From: Sphingomonas sanxanigenens DSM 19645 = NX02
GTDB lineage: Bacteria > Pseudomonadota > Alphaproteobacteria > Sphingomonadales > Sphingomonadaceae
Length of the DNA: 64,000 bases
Direction of reading: 5' to 3'
NCBI RefSeq assembly: GCF_000512205.2
Contig: NZ_CP006644.1
Location: 4,602,501-4,666,500 of the forward strand
Made by a program: the position numbers and the translations under genes. A model generated the notes under the pieces. That model was not told the origin of the DNA. It was given only the letters and a program-made list of their open reading frames with translations, and searched no databases. The stretch's first letter is position 1. Every line of letters begins with the position of its first letter. Below are positions 41,280 to 49,596 of this stretch, in pieces.

Positions 41280-42179
41280 GTGGCAACGCGCTTTCGGGAA
41301 TCCGACACCGTCGAACGACGATCCCAATTTCTGACCGACAGCTTCCAGCGCGGATTGGCGCACTGGAACCGCGAGCGGCTGGAACCGCAATTTCCGACCG
41401 AGGAGTGGCGCCACACGCTTGAGCGGGACGTGCGGATGATGCGCCTTGAAGGTGGCTTCATCGAGGAATTGCGCGCCGAGGTGGCCGAGGAGGCTGCCGG
41501 CGCCCCCACCGACGTCGACGGCTTCATCGACTGGTTCGAAGACCTCAAGCAGCGCGGGCCCGGCCAGGGCGATCCGCTGTTTCCGTGGCTCGCCGCGGAG
41601 GCCGACCGTGACCAGCTGCGCTGGTTCTTCGAGCAGGAAGCGGCCGGCGAGGCCGGATTCGACGATCTCGTCGCCTATACGCAGATCAAGCTGCCGGTGC
41701 CGGCCAAGCTCGAACTGGCGCGCAATTATTGGGACGAGATGGGCCGCGGCCAGGTCCGCGGCATGCACGGCCCGATGCTCGACGCGCTGGTCGAAACGCT
41801 GGACGTGCAGCCGACGATCGAGACCACGGTCTGGGAAAGCCTGGCGCTCGCCAATGCGATGACGGCGATGGCCGTCAACCGCCGCTACGCCTGGCATTCG
41901 GTCGGCGCGCTCGGCGTGATCGAGCTGACCGCCCCGGGCCGTTCGGCGATGGTCGCGAAGGGCCTGCGCCGCATCGGGTTGAGCGATCGCGAGCGCCGCT
42001 ATTTCGATCTCCACGCCGTGCTCGACATCAAGCACAGCGAGGCGTGGAACGAGGAGGCGTTGAAGCCGCTGGTCGCGGAAGATCCCGCCCGCGCGACGGC
42101 GATTGCCGAAGGCGCGCTGATGCGCCTTACCTGCGGCGCGCGCTGCTTCGAGCGTTATCGCGCCGCGCTCTGGGGCTGA
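41280..42179 (+). CDS. Iron-containing redox protein of the haem-oxygenase-like fold
   Basis: 299 aa from GTG 41280, with GAGGAA upstream. Helical, with W-F-F-E-Q-E, E-L-A-R-N-Y-W-D-E-M-G-R-G, M-H-G-P-M, R-Y-A-W-H-S-V-G-A-L and D-L-H-A-V-L-D-I-K-H. The repeated Glu and His in these helices fit a diiron site of the HDO superfamily (relatives of PqqC, CADD and UndA). Reaction unknown. It is followed by a strong terminator. Confidence 0.75.
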   Translation: MATRFRESDTVERRSQFLTDSFQRGLAHWNRERLEPQFPTEEWRHTLERDVRMMRLEGGFIEELRAEVAEEAAGAPTDVDGFIDWFEDLKQRGPGQGDPLFPWLAAEADRDQLRWFFEQEAAGEAGFDDLVAYTQIKLPVPAKLELARNYWDEMGRGQVRGMHGPMLDALVETLDVQPTIETTVWESLALANAMTAMAVNRRYAWHSVGALGVIELTAPGRSAMVAKGLRRIGLSDRERRYFDLHAVLDIKHSEAWNEEALKPLVAEDPARATAIAEGALMRLTCGARCFERYRAALWG

Positions 42180-42213
42180 AGCCCGTGGTGTCGCGGCCAT
42201 CGCGACGGCGCCG

Positions 42214-42245
42214 AAAAAGGGCCGGCCCGAAAGGCTGGCCCTTTT
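42214..42245. terminator. Bidirectional intrinsic terminator
   Basis: A stem of about 11 bp with one mismatch (AAAGGGCCGGCC pairing with GGCTGGCCCTTT, loop CGAA) is flanked by an A-run on the left and a T-run on the right. It lies between the convergent genes at 41280-42179 and 42294-42479 and can end both transcripts. Confidence 0.85.
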
Positions 42246-42293
42246 CATAAGCGGCGGCGCTGCTGCCGCGTCGAGATCGGGAAGCGCCCCCGA

Positions 42294-42479
42294 TCAATCC
42301 TTCTCATCGTCGTCGTCGGCGGAGAGAGCGTCATCCTCGTCCGCGTCGAGCAGTTGCTCGATCGCCTCGCTGATCAGGTCGAGCTGCTCGAAGCTGACGG
42401 TGAACTCGCTGGTCTCTCCGTCTTCGTCTTCGATGCTGAGCAGATAGTCGCTGCCATCGTGTGTCAGCGAGAATTGCAT
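42294..42479 (-). CDS. Small acidic protein, unknown function (61 aa)
   Basis: ATG 42479. M-Q-F-S-L-T-H-D-G-S-D-Y-L-L-S-I-E-D-E-D-G forms beta strands, then a helix (I-S-E-A-I-E-Q-L-L) and a tail of almost only Asp and Glu. Cytoplasmic, very acidic. No family recognised. The surroundings are stress-related genes. Confidence 0.6.
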   Translation of the reverse strand: MQFSLTHDGSDYLLSIEDEDGETSEFTVSFEQLDLISEAIEQLLDADEDDALSADDDDEKD

Positions 42480-42587
42480 CAAGATTTGGCCATTCTTCCC
42501 TCCTCAGTTCGACCCGGAAACGCCCGATGCCGCGAACGGCTCCCGGCAGCTGCCGCCTCCTTGCAGTACTCCTCCGCGGGATCGCTT

Positions 42588-43055
42588 TCAGACCCGTGAA
42601 CGCGCGGGCTGCACGATGAACCGCGTCCGCCGGATGATCGTCAGGCGCTGCCCGGCCTGCGGCCTGGGCATCCTGCGCGTCGTGCCGCGCCAGCGCAGGC
42701 CGAGGAGGAAGGCGGAAACGCCTGCCACCAGCGCCCCGGCAAGAATGGCGCGGGCGGATGCGCGGCCTGCAGAGACGGGCCGGCGACCGGCGTCGTCCGC
42801 TTGCGCGGCGCGGCGGCGCTCCCCGATCATGATCTCCGCCGCGGCGGCACCGGACTCCTCCTCGATGGTGATCTCGCGACCGCCACCGGCGGTCAGGGTT
42901 CGTGCCATCGGCGTCCGTTCGGGCGCGGCCGCGCCCTTGGGTTGCGCGTTGCCGCGGCGCGCCTCGCTTTGCGGCAGCGGATTCTTGCGACCGCCGCCGT
43001 CGACGCGACGCTCCGCTTCGGGCTGGTCGGCATCCTGCCGGCGACCGTCGCTCAT
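42588..43055 (-). CDS. Small membrane protein with disordered head (155 aa)
   Basis: ATG 43055 overlaps the upstream small gene. Residues 1-90 are polar, Arg/Glu/Gln-rich and disordered; about 97-117 (A-R-A-I-L-A-G-A-L-V-A-G-V-S-A-F-L-L-G) is one membrane helix; the tail is very basic. Function unknown. The frame is supported by coupling to the gene at 43052-43225 rather than by homology. Confidence 0.55.
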   Translation of the reverse strand: MSDGRRQDADQPEAERRVDGGGRKNPLPQSEARRGNAQPKGAAAPERTPMARTLTAGGGREITIEEESGAAAAEIMIGERRRAAQADDAGRRPVSAGRASARAILAGALVAGVSAFLLGLRWRGTTRRMPRPQAGQRLTIIRRTRFIVQPARSRV

Positions 43056-43225
43056 CCTTCGCCTCCTTCATCCTGATCCGCAGGCTCGATCCGCCCCTCG
43101 TCGCGGCCGGGCTGCCACGCGCCGGCCGGCTTATCGTCCTTCGCGGGCCGGTCGAGCGTGTCACTGGGGCTGCGGGCACTGCCCTTTTCCCGATGTTCGG
43201 TCGATATGTTGCGCGCCTTGCTCAT
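43052..43225 (-). CDS. Small disordered protein (57 aa), stress-type
   Basis: ATG 43225 with a very strong AGGAGGG ribosome site. The product is hydrophilic throughout (S-A-R-S-P-S-D-T-L-D-R-P-A-K-D-D-K-P, Asp/Glu/Gly-rich end), with no fold predicted by eye. Sphingomonad genomes hold several such short proteins near stress genes. It overlaps the next gene by four bases and may be driven by the EcfG-type promoter at 43269-43293. Confidence 0.65.
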   Translation of the reverse strand: MSKARNISTEHREKGSARSPSDTLDRPAKDDKPAGAWQPGRDEGRIEPADQDEGGEG

Positions 43226-43268
43226 GGCCGCCCTCCTTGATGACGATCCGTTGACGTTGCGAAGGATC

Positions 43269-43293
43269 GACGCACCGGCATGGGCGATGTTCC
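43269..43293 (-). promoter_or_regulatory. Possible EcfG-type promoter (GGAAC-N16-CGTC)
   Basis: On the minus strand GGAAC (43293-43289) and CGTC (43272-43269) are 16 bases apart and 43 bases before the start of the small disordered gene. One mismatch to the general-stress consensus in the -10. Confidence 0.35.
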
Positions 43294-43371
43294 CGTCCGT
43301 TCGTCGGGATATTCGGCGCGGCTCAACCGTTTTCCCTCGCATCAACCGCCATGACCGACAGGAGGGTATCC

Positions 43372-43887
43372 ATGGCCGACAAAGCTGAATTCACCGATGC
43401 GATCGCCTTGCTCAAGGCGGATCACCGCAAGGTCGAGGCATTGTTCGAGTCGTTCGAAAAAGCGCGCACGGATTCGACGAAGCAGAAGCTGGTCAGCGAG
43501 ATCTGCACCGAGCTGAAGATCCACACGATGATCGAGGAAGAAATCTTCTACCCGGCATTTCGCGGCAAGATCGAAGACGACACGCTCGACGAAGCCTATG
43601 TCGAGCATGACGGCGCCAAGGTCCTGATCAACGATCTCGAAAATTCGGAACCGTCGGCGGACTTCTACGATGCGAAGGTCTCGGTGCTGTCCGAAGAGAT
43701 CAAGCACCACGTGCATGAAGAGGAAATGCCCGCCGAAGGCATGTTCGCCCAGTGCCGGAAGACGGATGTCGATCTGGTCGCACTGCGCGACACGATGATG
43801 GCCCGCAAGCAGGAACTGCTTGCGCAGGCCAAGGCGGACGGCCTGCCGGCGGCGAAGCCGCACGCCGTAAACCTCGTCGCCGCCTGA
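43372..43887 (+). CDS. Hemerythrin HHE-domain protein
   Basis: 171 aa from ATG 43372 with GGAGG upstream. D-H-R-K-V-E, I-H-T-M-I-E-E-E-I-F-Y-P, Y-V-E-H-D and K-H-H-V-H-E-E-E supply the His/Glu/Asp ligands of a diiron four-helix bundle. Such proteins bind O2 or NO, or respond to oxidative stress, in the cytoplasm. The end is an Ala/Lys-rich tail. A GC hairpin follows. Confidence 0.9.
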   Translation: MADKAEFTDAIALLKADHRKVEALFESFEKARTDSTKQKLVSEICTELKIHTMIEEEIFYPAFRGKIEDDTLDEAYVEHDGAKVLINDLENSEPSADFYDAKVSVLSEEIKHHVHEEEMPAEGMFAQCRKTDVDLVALRDTMMARKQELLAQAKADGLPAAKPHAVNLVAA

Positions 43888-43909
43888 CCGTCGCCGCCTG
43901 ACCGTCGCC

Positions 43910-43959
43910 GGCTCCCGCGCGAAACCAAACCCGAAACCAGACCAGCGGGCGCGGGAGCC
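43910..43959. terminator. Hairpin between convergent genes
   Basis: An exact 11-bp GC-rich inverted repeat (43910-43920 with 43949-43959) with a 28-base loop separates the hemerythrin gene from the small minus-strand gene. No T-run follows, so a Rho-linked or bidirectional roadblock is more likely than a classical terminator. A 14-base tandem repeat (CGTCGCCGCCTGAC) overlaps the hemerythrin stop just before it. Confidence 0.4.
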
Positions 43960-43964
43960 GCCGA

Positions 43965-44141
43965 TCAGTCCTGCCGAGCCTCGCCCGGCTTGGCGCCGAC
44001 ATGAACCCAGGCCGATGTGTCGTCGTCCGGCCGACCGGTCGGCGGGATCACGTCCCCTTCCTCGTCCGGCCCCATCCAATCATCGTCGAGGGGCTCGCGC
44101 TCGGGCAGCGGTGCGGGCGTGGGTGTCGGTCCGTTAGCCAT
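43965..44141 (-). CDS. Small Pro/Asp-rich protein (58 aa)
   Basis: ATG 44141 with AGGAAG upstream. The product is Pro-rich at first (T-P-T-P-A-P-L-P-E), then acidic (L-D-D-D-W-M-G-P-D-E-E-G-D) and Gly/Asp-rich; probably disordered. An in-frame extension upstream would run antisense through tRNA-Tyr and is rejected. Function unknown. Confidence 0.6.
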   Translation of the reverse strand: MANGPTPTPAPLPEREPLDDDWMGPDEEGDVIPPTGRPDDDTSAWVHVGAKPGEARQD

Positions 44142-44241
44142 CGGCTTCCTCCTGCGCTGCAGCGATGCTGCGCACAACATGGCGTTTCTGCGGGTGACGA
44201 CAACCCCCGGGGAGCGCGGGCAGGGGCATAATGCCGAAGGA

Positions 44242-44327
44242 TGGTGGACAGGGCTGGATTCGAACCAGCGTACGCTCTCGCGGGCAGATTTACAGTCTGC
44301 TGCCATTAACCACTCGGCCACCTGTCC
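44242..44327 (-). tRNA. tRNA-Tyr (anticodon GTA)
   Basis: On the minus strand: acceptor stem GGACAGG with CCTGTCC, type-II tRNA with a long variable arm, anticodon loop CTGTAAA (anticodon GTA), T-arm GGTTCGAATCC and an encoded CCA (44242-44244). A full cloverleaf is formed. It is read opposite to rlmB. Confidence 0.96.
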
Positions 44328-44474
44328 ATGGGCCCGCCGATCGGGAAGCGGCGCAAATGGCGAAAGGTCGCCGCGCTGTCAACCGCCCAAAACGGCTTGC
44401 CCGCGATTGCATTGCCGCCGCACCGGTTCAACCTGCCATTGCGCGCGGCGCAGGGCCGCTTATGAAGCCGAACC

Positions 44475-45215
44475 ATGCGTAGAGGCCATCGACCATCACA
44501 GCCGCAAGGCAATCGTCCCCGTTTCTGGGGGCGCCATGCCGTGTTTGCCGCCCTTGCCAACCCCGCGCGGACGCCGCGCAAATTGTGGGGCACGCGCGAG
44601 GCGCTGGCGCCGCTCGACCTGCCGCCGGTGCTGCCGGTGGTCTATGCCGACGTCGCCGATCTCGGCCGGCTGGTGCCCGCGGACGCCCCGCACCAGGGCC
44701 TCGTGCTGGAGGTCGATCCGCTGGAGGATGTCTGGCTGGGCGACCTGCTCGAATCGGGCGCCAACGACCAGCGGCCGCTGATCATCCTCGATCAGGTGAC
44801 CGATCCGCACAATGTCGGCGCGGTGCTGCGCTCGGCGGCGGCGTTCGATGCGCTCGGCATCGTCACCCAGGATCGCCATGCGCCGCCCGAATCGGGCGCG
44901 CTCGCCCGTTCCGCCTCCGGCGCGCTCGAAGTCGTGCCGTGGGTGCGGGTGGTGAACCTCGCCCGCGCGCTCGACGAGATCGCGGAGGCGAGCTTCTGGC
45001 GCATCGGCCTTACCGGGACCGCGCAGCAGACATTGGCCGAGGCGATGGGCGAGGCGCGGATCGCGCTGGTGCTGGGCGCCGAGGGCGAAGGCATGCGCCA
45101 GAACACCGAGGCGCATTGCGACGAACTCGCCAAGCTGCCGATCAGCCCGAAGGTGGAGAGCCTCAACATCTCCAACGCCGCGGCGATCGCGCTCTACGCG
45201 GTGGCGACACGATGA
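44475..45215 (+). CDS. rlmB: 23S rRNA 2'-O-methyltransferase RlmB-type (SpoU/TrmH family)
   Basis: 246 aa. W-G-R-H-A-V at the start is the substrate-binding domain of RlmB. SPOUT motifs follow: L-D-Q-V-T-D-P-H-N-V-G-A-V-L-R-S-A-A-A-F (motif 1), L-V-L-G-A-E-G-E-G-M (motif 2) and L-P-I-S-P-K-V-E-S-L-N-I-S-N-A (motif 3). It methylates a G ribose in 23S rRNA (G2251 in E. coli) with SAM. The start of the lipoprotein gene overlaps its stop. Confidence 0.92.
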   Translation: MRRGHRPSQPQGNRPRFWGRHAVFAALANPARTPRKLWGTREALAPLDLPPVLPVVYADVADLGRLVPADAPHQGLVLEVDPLEDVWLGDLLESGANDQRPLIILDQVTDPHNVGAVLRSAAAFDALGIVTQDRHAPPESGALARSASGALEVVPWVRVVNLARALDEIAEASFWRIGLTGTAQQTLAEAMGEARIALVLGAEGEGMRQNTEAHCDELAKLPISPKVESLNISNAAAIALYAVATR

Positions 45216-46060
45216 GCGCGACGCGCCGTGCGGTCGCCGCCCTGGTCGCGCTGGCGCTGCCGATCCTGCTCACCGGCTGCCTGTTCCTGCCGGGCAAGTT
45301 CGCCTCCGACATGACTGTCGGCGCCGATGGCGCGTTCGACTTCCGCTACAAGGGCGAGATCATCTTCGCCGGCCATGAGGCGTGGGAACCGGTCGCGGAG
45401 CCGGTGTGCAACGGCCCCAGACCCGGCGAGACGATCGACCGCGACAAGGAAGGTGCCGAGGAGGACAGCTGGAAGGAACGCCCCTGCACGCCCGAGGAAC
45501 GCAGCGAGAAGCAGGCCGAGACCGCCGCGCAGCGCAGGCGCAGCATGAGCAGCCAGGCACCGATGATGGCCGAACTGCTGGGCATCAATCCCGGCGACGA
45601 GGCGAGCTACGAGCAGTTCGCGGCCCGCCTGCGCAAGCTCGATGGCTGGAAGGCCGTCACCTACAAGGGCAAGGGCGTGTTCGAGGTCGACTATGTCATC
45701 TCCGGCACGCTCGACCGCGACTTCGTCTGGCCGGTCTATCCGCAGACCGGCGCCTCCGCCTTCCCGATGCTGATCGCGGCGCGCGCCGCCGATGGCACGG
45801 TAACGGTCTCCGCCCCCGGCTTCGGCGGCCCCCAGGGCCCCGGCATCAGCCCGGCGCTGACCGCGATGGGCCCGCGCGGCAAGGATAATGACCTGCCGAA
45901 GGTGCCCACCGACGGGGTGTTCACCTTGACCACCGCCGCGCCGGTCGTGTCGACCAGCGCCACCGCGGCGGTGCCTGCCGGCGCGCGCGGCAAGATGATG
46001 CGCTGGACGGTGAAGCCGGACAGCAAGGTGACGCCGCAAGCCGTGCTGCGGCTGAAGTGA
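45212..46060 (+). CDS. Putative lipoprotein, first of a tandem pair
   Basis: 282 aa; ATG 45212 overlaps the rlmB stop. A lipobox L-L-T-G-C near residue 23 marks export and lipidation. Then F-L-P-G-K-F, Y-K-G-E-I, D-Y-V-I-S-G-T-L-D-R-D-F-V-W-P-V-Y and G-F-G-G. It shares these blocks in the same order with the next gene, so the two arose by duplication. Function unknown; probably in the outer membrane or periplasm. Confidence 0.75.
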   Translation: MSATRRAVAALVALALPILLTGCLFLPGKFASDMTVGADGAFDFRYKGEIIFAGHEAWEPVAEPVCNGPRPGETIDRDKEGAEEDSWKERPCTPEERSEKQAETAAQRRRSMSSQAPMMAELLGINPGDEASYEQFAARLRKLDGWKAVTYKGKGVFEVDYVISGTLDRDFVWPVYPQTGASAFPMLIAARAADGTVTVSAPGFGGPQGPGISPALTAMGPRGKDNDLPKVPTDGVFTLTTAAPVVSTSATAAVPAGARGKMMRWTVKPDSKVTPQAVLRLK

Positions 46061-46938
46061 TGGCGAAAGGGATGGAATCGATGAGGCCAGGCGCCGCGCT
46101 TGCCGGAATGGCGCGCGTCGCCGCCGTGCTGCTCGCCCCGTTGCTGCTTGCCGCCTGCTTCTTCTCGCCGGGCAAGTTCGCGGCCGACCTCGACGTTGCG
46201 CGGGATGGCCGCTTCGACTTCGCCTACAAGGGCGAGATCGTGATCGTCGGCTATCGCGATCCGATGCGCGATTTCCCCGCGCAGGGCGACAAGGAATTGC
46301 TCAACGAGATCGGCGAATGTTTCGAGGAAAGCGGCAAGCCCAAACCGACCTGCAGCGCGGAAGAACAGGCGCGTCTGAAGGCGCAGGCCGAAAGCCGTCA
46401 GGCAAACGAGAGGTCCGAGGACACCCGCGAGTTCGAGGCGCTGCGTCAGACGCTCGGCTTCGATCCGTCCGACGAGAAGGCGGTCGCCGCCTTCGCCGCG
46501 CGGCTGAAGGGCCAGAATGGCTGGAAGGACGTCAGCTACAAGGGCAATGGCGTGTTCGCGGTCGACTATGCGATCTCGGGCACGCTCGACCGGGATTTCG
46601 TGTGGCCGGTGTTCCCCGGCGCCGCCGGCGTCGTCCCCTTCGTCGTCGCGCAGCGCCAGGCCGATGGCCGCATCCGCGTGCGCGCCCCCGGCTTCGGCGG
46701 GTTCGGCGGCATGAATTCCAGCGGGCCGATGACGAGCGCGATGATCGGCATGGCCAGCAAGGCGGAAGAGGGCGGGCCCGCGCCCGACGGCCTCTTCACC
46801 ATCGTCACCGGCGCCGAGGTGCTAGCGAACAACAATGAGGATGGCTGGGCGCCGGATGCCAAGGGGCGGCGAATCGTGTGGAAGGTCGGCCCGTCGAGCG
46901 CGGCGGTGCCGGAGGCGCTACTGGAGGTTCGGCGCTGA
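46060..46938 (+). CDS. Putative lipoprotein, second of a tandem pair
   Basis: 292 aa from ATG 46060, which touches the previous stop (TGATG). Lipobox L-L-A-A-C near residue 33. F-S-P-G-K-F-A-A-D-L, Y-K-G-E-I, Y-K-G-N-G-V-F, D-Y-A-I-S-G-T-L-D-R-D-F-V-W-P-V-F and G-F-G-G match the first copy. The two differ in the central Cys/Glu-rich insert. Convergent with the next locus. Confidence 0.75.
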   Translation: MAKGMESMRPGAALAGMARVAAVLLAPLLLAACFFSPGKFAADLDVARDGRFDFAYKGEIVIVGYRDPMRDFPAQGDKELLNEIGECFEESGKPKPTCSAEEQARLKAQAESRQANERSEDTREFEALRQTLGFDPSDEKAVAAFAARLKGQNGWKDVSYKGNGVFAVDYAISGTLDRDFVWPVFPGAAGVVPFVVAQRQADGRIRVRAPGFGGFGGMNSSGPMTSAMIGMASKAEEGGPAPDGLFTIVTGAEVLANNNEDGWAPDAKGRRIVWKVGPSSAAVPEALLEVRR

Positions 46939-46955
46939 ACCGACCGCACGCGCCG

Positions 46956-47885
46956 CTACCGCACCGGCCGCGCCACGGTGCGGAAGCCGAGATGTGACGC
47001 ACCGGCCAGTTCGGCTTGCGCGTGCCGCGCCTCCGGGCGGTAACGCGCGCAATAATTCGGCGCGCAGAGGAAAGATCCACCTTTGATCACCCGTGCGCGG
47101 ACCCCGGGTTGCGCGGGATCGAAGCTGCGGTTCGGCTCGCCCGCCTCGGCGGTGGGGCCGTGGCCCGGCAGATACCAGCTCTGCGTCCATTCCCAGGCGT
47201 TGCCGATCATGTCGTTGAGGCCCAGCGCATTGGTATCGTAGCAGCCGACCGGGGCCAGCCCGCGATGCCCGTCCGCGGCGTCATTCTCCACCGGGAAGCG
47301 CCCCTGCCAGGTGTTCGCCTTGCGCGGTGCAGGCTGTTCGAGGCTTTCCGCGCCACCGGCGCGCGCGGCGAACTCGAACTGCTCCTCGCTCGGCAGCGCC
47401 CTGCCCGCCCAATCGGCATAGGCACGCGCATCGGCGAAGGCGATGTGGACCACCGGCAGCGTGTCGCGCCCGGCAAGGTCGCTCGTCGGCCCTTCCGGAT
47501 GGCGCCAGTCCGCGCCTTTCACATAGCGCCACCACTGGCTGGGCGCGACGGGAAGCATGCCGGGGCCGGGCGGCGCGAAGACGATCGATCCGCCTTCACG
47601 CTCGGCCTGGGTGACATGGCCGGTCGCGGCGACGAATGCGGCATATTGCCGGTTGGTCACCTCATGCCGGTCGATCCAGAAACCTTTGACCGTTGCGGCA
47701 TAGCGCGGCGCCTCTTCCTGGTAGCTGCGGTCGCTCCCGAACTGTGCCGGTCCACCCGCCACCCAGACCTCATCGTCGGCCAACGCCGGGCAACCGCTGG
47801 CGCCAGCCCCCTCCGCGGAGCCGTCATCGCCAGCCACGCCCGCCAGCAGCAGGACCGCGGTGAGTGCGGCGGCACGCCGGATCAT
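46956..47885 (-). CDS. Formylglycine-generating enzyme (sulfatase activator)
   Basis: 309 aa with a signal peptide (A-A-A-L-T-A-V-L-L-L-A-G-V-A). FGE-sulfatase fold: F-W-I-D-R-H-E-V-T-N, L-P-S-E-E-Q-F-E-F-A-A-R, G-N-A-W-E-W-T and the active-site K-G-G-S-F-L-C-A-P-N-Y-C-A-R-Y-R with the two copper-binding Cys five residues apart. It oxidises the sulfatase Cys to formylglycine. It overlaps the sulfatase stop by four bases, so the pair is co-expressed. The signal peptide implies activation in the periplasm. Confidence 0.93.
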   Translation of the reverse strand: MIRRAAALTAVLLLAGVAGDDGSAEGAGASGCPALADDEVWVAGGPAQFGSDRSYQEEAPRYAATVKGFWIDRHEVTNRQYAAFVAATGHVTQAEREGGSIVFAPPGPGMLPVAPSQWWRYVKGADWRHPEGPTSDLAGRDTLPVVHIAFADARAYADWAGRALPSEEQFEFAARAGGAESLEQPAPRKANTWQGRFPVENDAADGHRGLAPVGCYDTNALGLNDMIGNAWEWTQSWYLPGHGPTAEAGEPNRSFDPAQPGVRARVIKGGSFLCAPNYCARYRPEARHAQAELAGASHLGFRTVARPVR

Positions 47886-49522
47886 GGCCTGTAGACCGAG
47901 GGCTGCGGCGGGATGACGCCGACATCCTTCGCATAGGCATCCCAGGCGGCCTTCAACTGCGCCAGCCGCTCGGGCTCTTCCTCGCTCAGGTCACGCGTCT
48001 CGCCCGGATCCTCAGCGATGTTGAACAGCTTCCACATGCCATCGCCGACATCGGTGATCTTCCAGTCGCCCTGTCGGATCGCGCGCGATCCGAACAGCTC
48101 GACGCCATAGGCATCGTCCGCGCCGTAGACCGCCGGCGCCTTTCCGCGGAGATGCGCGACCCAACTCTTGCCGCGGATCGGCTGCACCGCGCGGCCCTGA
48201 AAGCGGCCGGCGGGATCGGGGACGCCGGCGAGTTCGAGGAAGGTCGGCAGCACATCCGCCACCGACAGAAAGCTGCGATCGACGCTGCCCGGCGTGCCCC
48301 CGGCATGGGTGAGGAAGGAAACCGCGCGTGTGCCGCCCTCGGTTGCGTAGGCCTTGTAGAGCCAGGACGGGGCGGTCGCCGCCTGCGCCCAGCCGGGGCC
48401 GTAGCCGAGATAGGAGGTGGCGGCGCCGCGATTGTCGAAGCTGTTGTCCGCCCCGTCATCCAGCTTGTTGATGCCCACCATCTCGCTGGTCGCGATATCG
48501 AGCCCTTCCGCGCCATTGTCGGCCAGGAACAGAATCACCGTATTCTCATAGTCGCCGCTGCGCTTGAGTTCGGCGATGACGCGGCCGACATTCTTGTCGA
48601 GCCGATCGACCATCGCCGCGTAGATCTCCATGTCGCGCGCGGCGGTGCGGCGCTGCTCGCGGCTGAGCTGGTTCCAGCCGCCATGTTTCAGCACCGGCGC
48701 ATGCGCCGGCCGGGCGGGATCATAGAGGCCCAGTTCGGCCTGCCGCTTCAGCCGGCGCCCGCGCAGCGCCTCGAAGCCCTCATCATAGCGGCCCTTATAC
48801 CTTGCGATATCCTCCCTTGGCGCCTGCAGCGGCCAGTGCGGCGCGGTGAAGGCGAGATAGGCGAAGAAGGGTTTGGCACCGCCCGGCGCGGCCTTCGCCT
48901 CACCCAGAAAGTCGATCAGGCGGGTCGTGAAATAATCCGACGAGTAGAAATCCTGCGGCACTTGCGAAAGGCGCCTGCCCTGTTCGGTATAGGTCGCGCC
49001 CTTCAGCGGATCGTTCGAGGCGCCGACGCCGAAATGATTATGGCCGCCCTGCAGCAGCGCGAAGCTGCGCTGGAAGCCGCGGTCATGCGGATCCTGGCCG
49101 GGCGCGACGCCGAGATGCCACTTGCCCGAGAACAAGGTGCGGTAGCCGCCGGCGCCGAGAAGTTCGGCCAAGGTCGCCGTATCCGGCCGCAAATAGCCTT
49201 CGTGGCCCGGCTTGCCTTTCTGGTTGGGCGCAATCAGTTCCGCCATCGTGCCGAGCCCGGCGCGGTGATTGTCGGTGCCCGACAGCAGCATCGATCGCGT
49301 CGGCGAGCAGGTCGGCGCGGTGTGGAAGCCTATGAAGCGCACGCCTTCGGTGGCCAGCGCGTCGAGGTTGGGCGTGTCGATCTCACCGCCGAACGCGCCG
49401 ATATCCGAATAGCCGAGATCGTCGGCGACGATGATGAGGAAATTGGGCCGCGGCTTGTCTTCGGCGGCGGCCGGCGTCGCGCCGGCCACCAGCAGCAGCG
49501 CAACGATAAGGGCAGAGCGCAT
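47882..49522 (-). CDS. Periplasmic arylsulfatase, Cys-type
   Basis: 546 aa from ATG 49522 with an AAGGA ribosome site. Signal peptide 1-20 (V-A-L-L-L-V-A-G-A-T-P-A-A-A). I-V-A-D-D-L-G-Y holds metal-binding Asp 34/35, and T-C-S-P-T-R-S (Cys72) is the type-I sulfatase signature whose Cys becomes formylglycine. S-G-K-W-H-L-G and F-L-A-D-N-G-A-E provide further ligands. It cleaves sulfate from aryl or sugar esters. The activating enzyme lies directly downstream. Confidence 0.95.
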   Translation of the reverse strand: MRSALIVALLLVAGATPAAAEDKPRPNFLIIVADDLGYSDIGAFGGEIDTPNLDALATEGVRFIGFHTAPTCSPTRSMLLSGTDNHRAGLGTMAELIAPNQKGKPGHEGYLRPDTATLAELLGAGGYRTLFSGKWHLGVAPGQDPHDRGFQRSFALLQGGHNHFGVGASNDPLKGATYTEQGRRLSQVPQDFYSSDYFTTRLIDFLGEAKAAPGGAKPFFAYLAFTAPHWPLQAPREDIARYKGRYDEGFEALRGRRLKRQAELGLYDPARPAHAPVLKHGGWNQLSREQRRTAARDMEIYAAMVDRLDKNVGRVIAELKRSGDYENTVILFLADNGAEGLDIATSEMVGINKLDDGADNSFDNRGAATSYLGYGPGWAQAATAPSWLYKAYATEGGTRAVSFLTHAGGTPGSVDRSFLSVADVLPTFLELAGVPDPAGRFQGRAVQPIRGKSWVAHLRGKAPAVYGADDAYGVELFGSRAIRQGDWKITDVGDGMWKLFNIAEDPGETRDLSEEEPERLAQLKAAWDAYAKDVGVIPPQPSVYRP

Positions 49523-49596
49523 CGGGAATCCTTCGGCAGGAGGGATGGGCCGCATCCGGCGTGACTCGGATGCGGCCCTGCGGAGACGACCGTTGC

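Noticed and set aside
44142-44321. N-terminal extension of the small minus-strand gene through tRNA-Tyr
   Set aside because: It would be the sense translation of the tRNA; the ATG at 44141 has a ribosome site.
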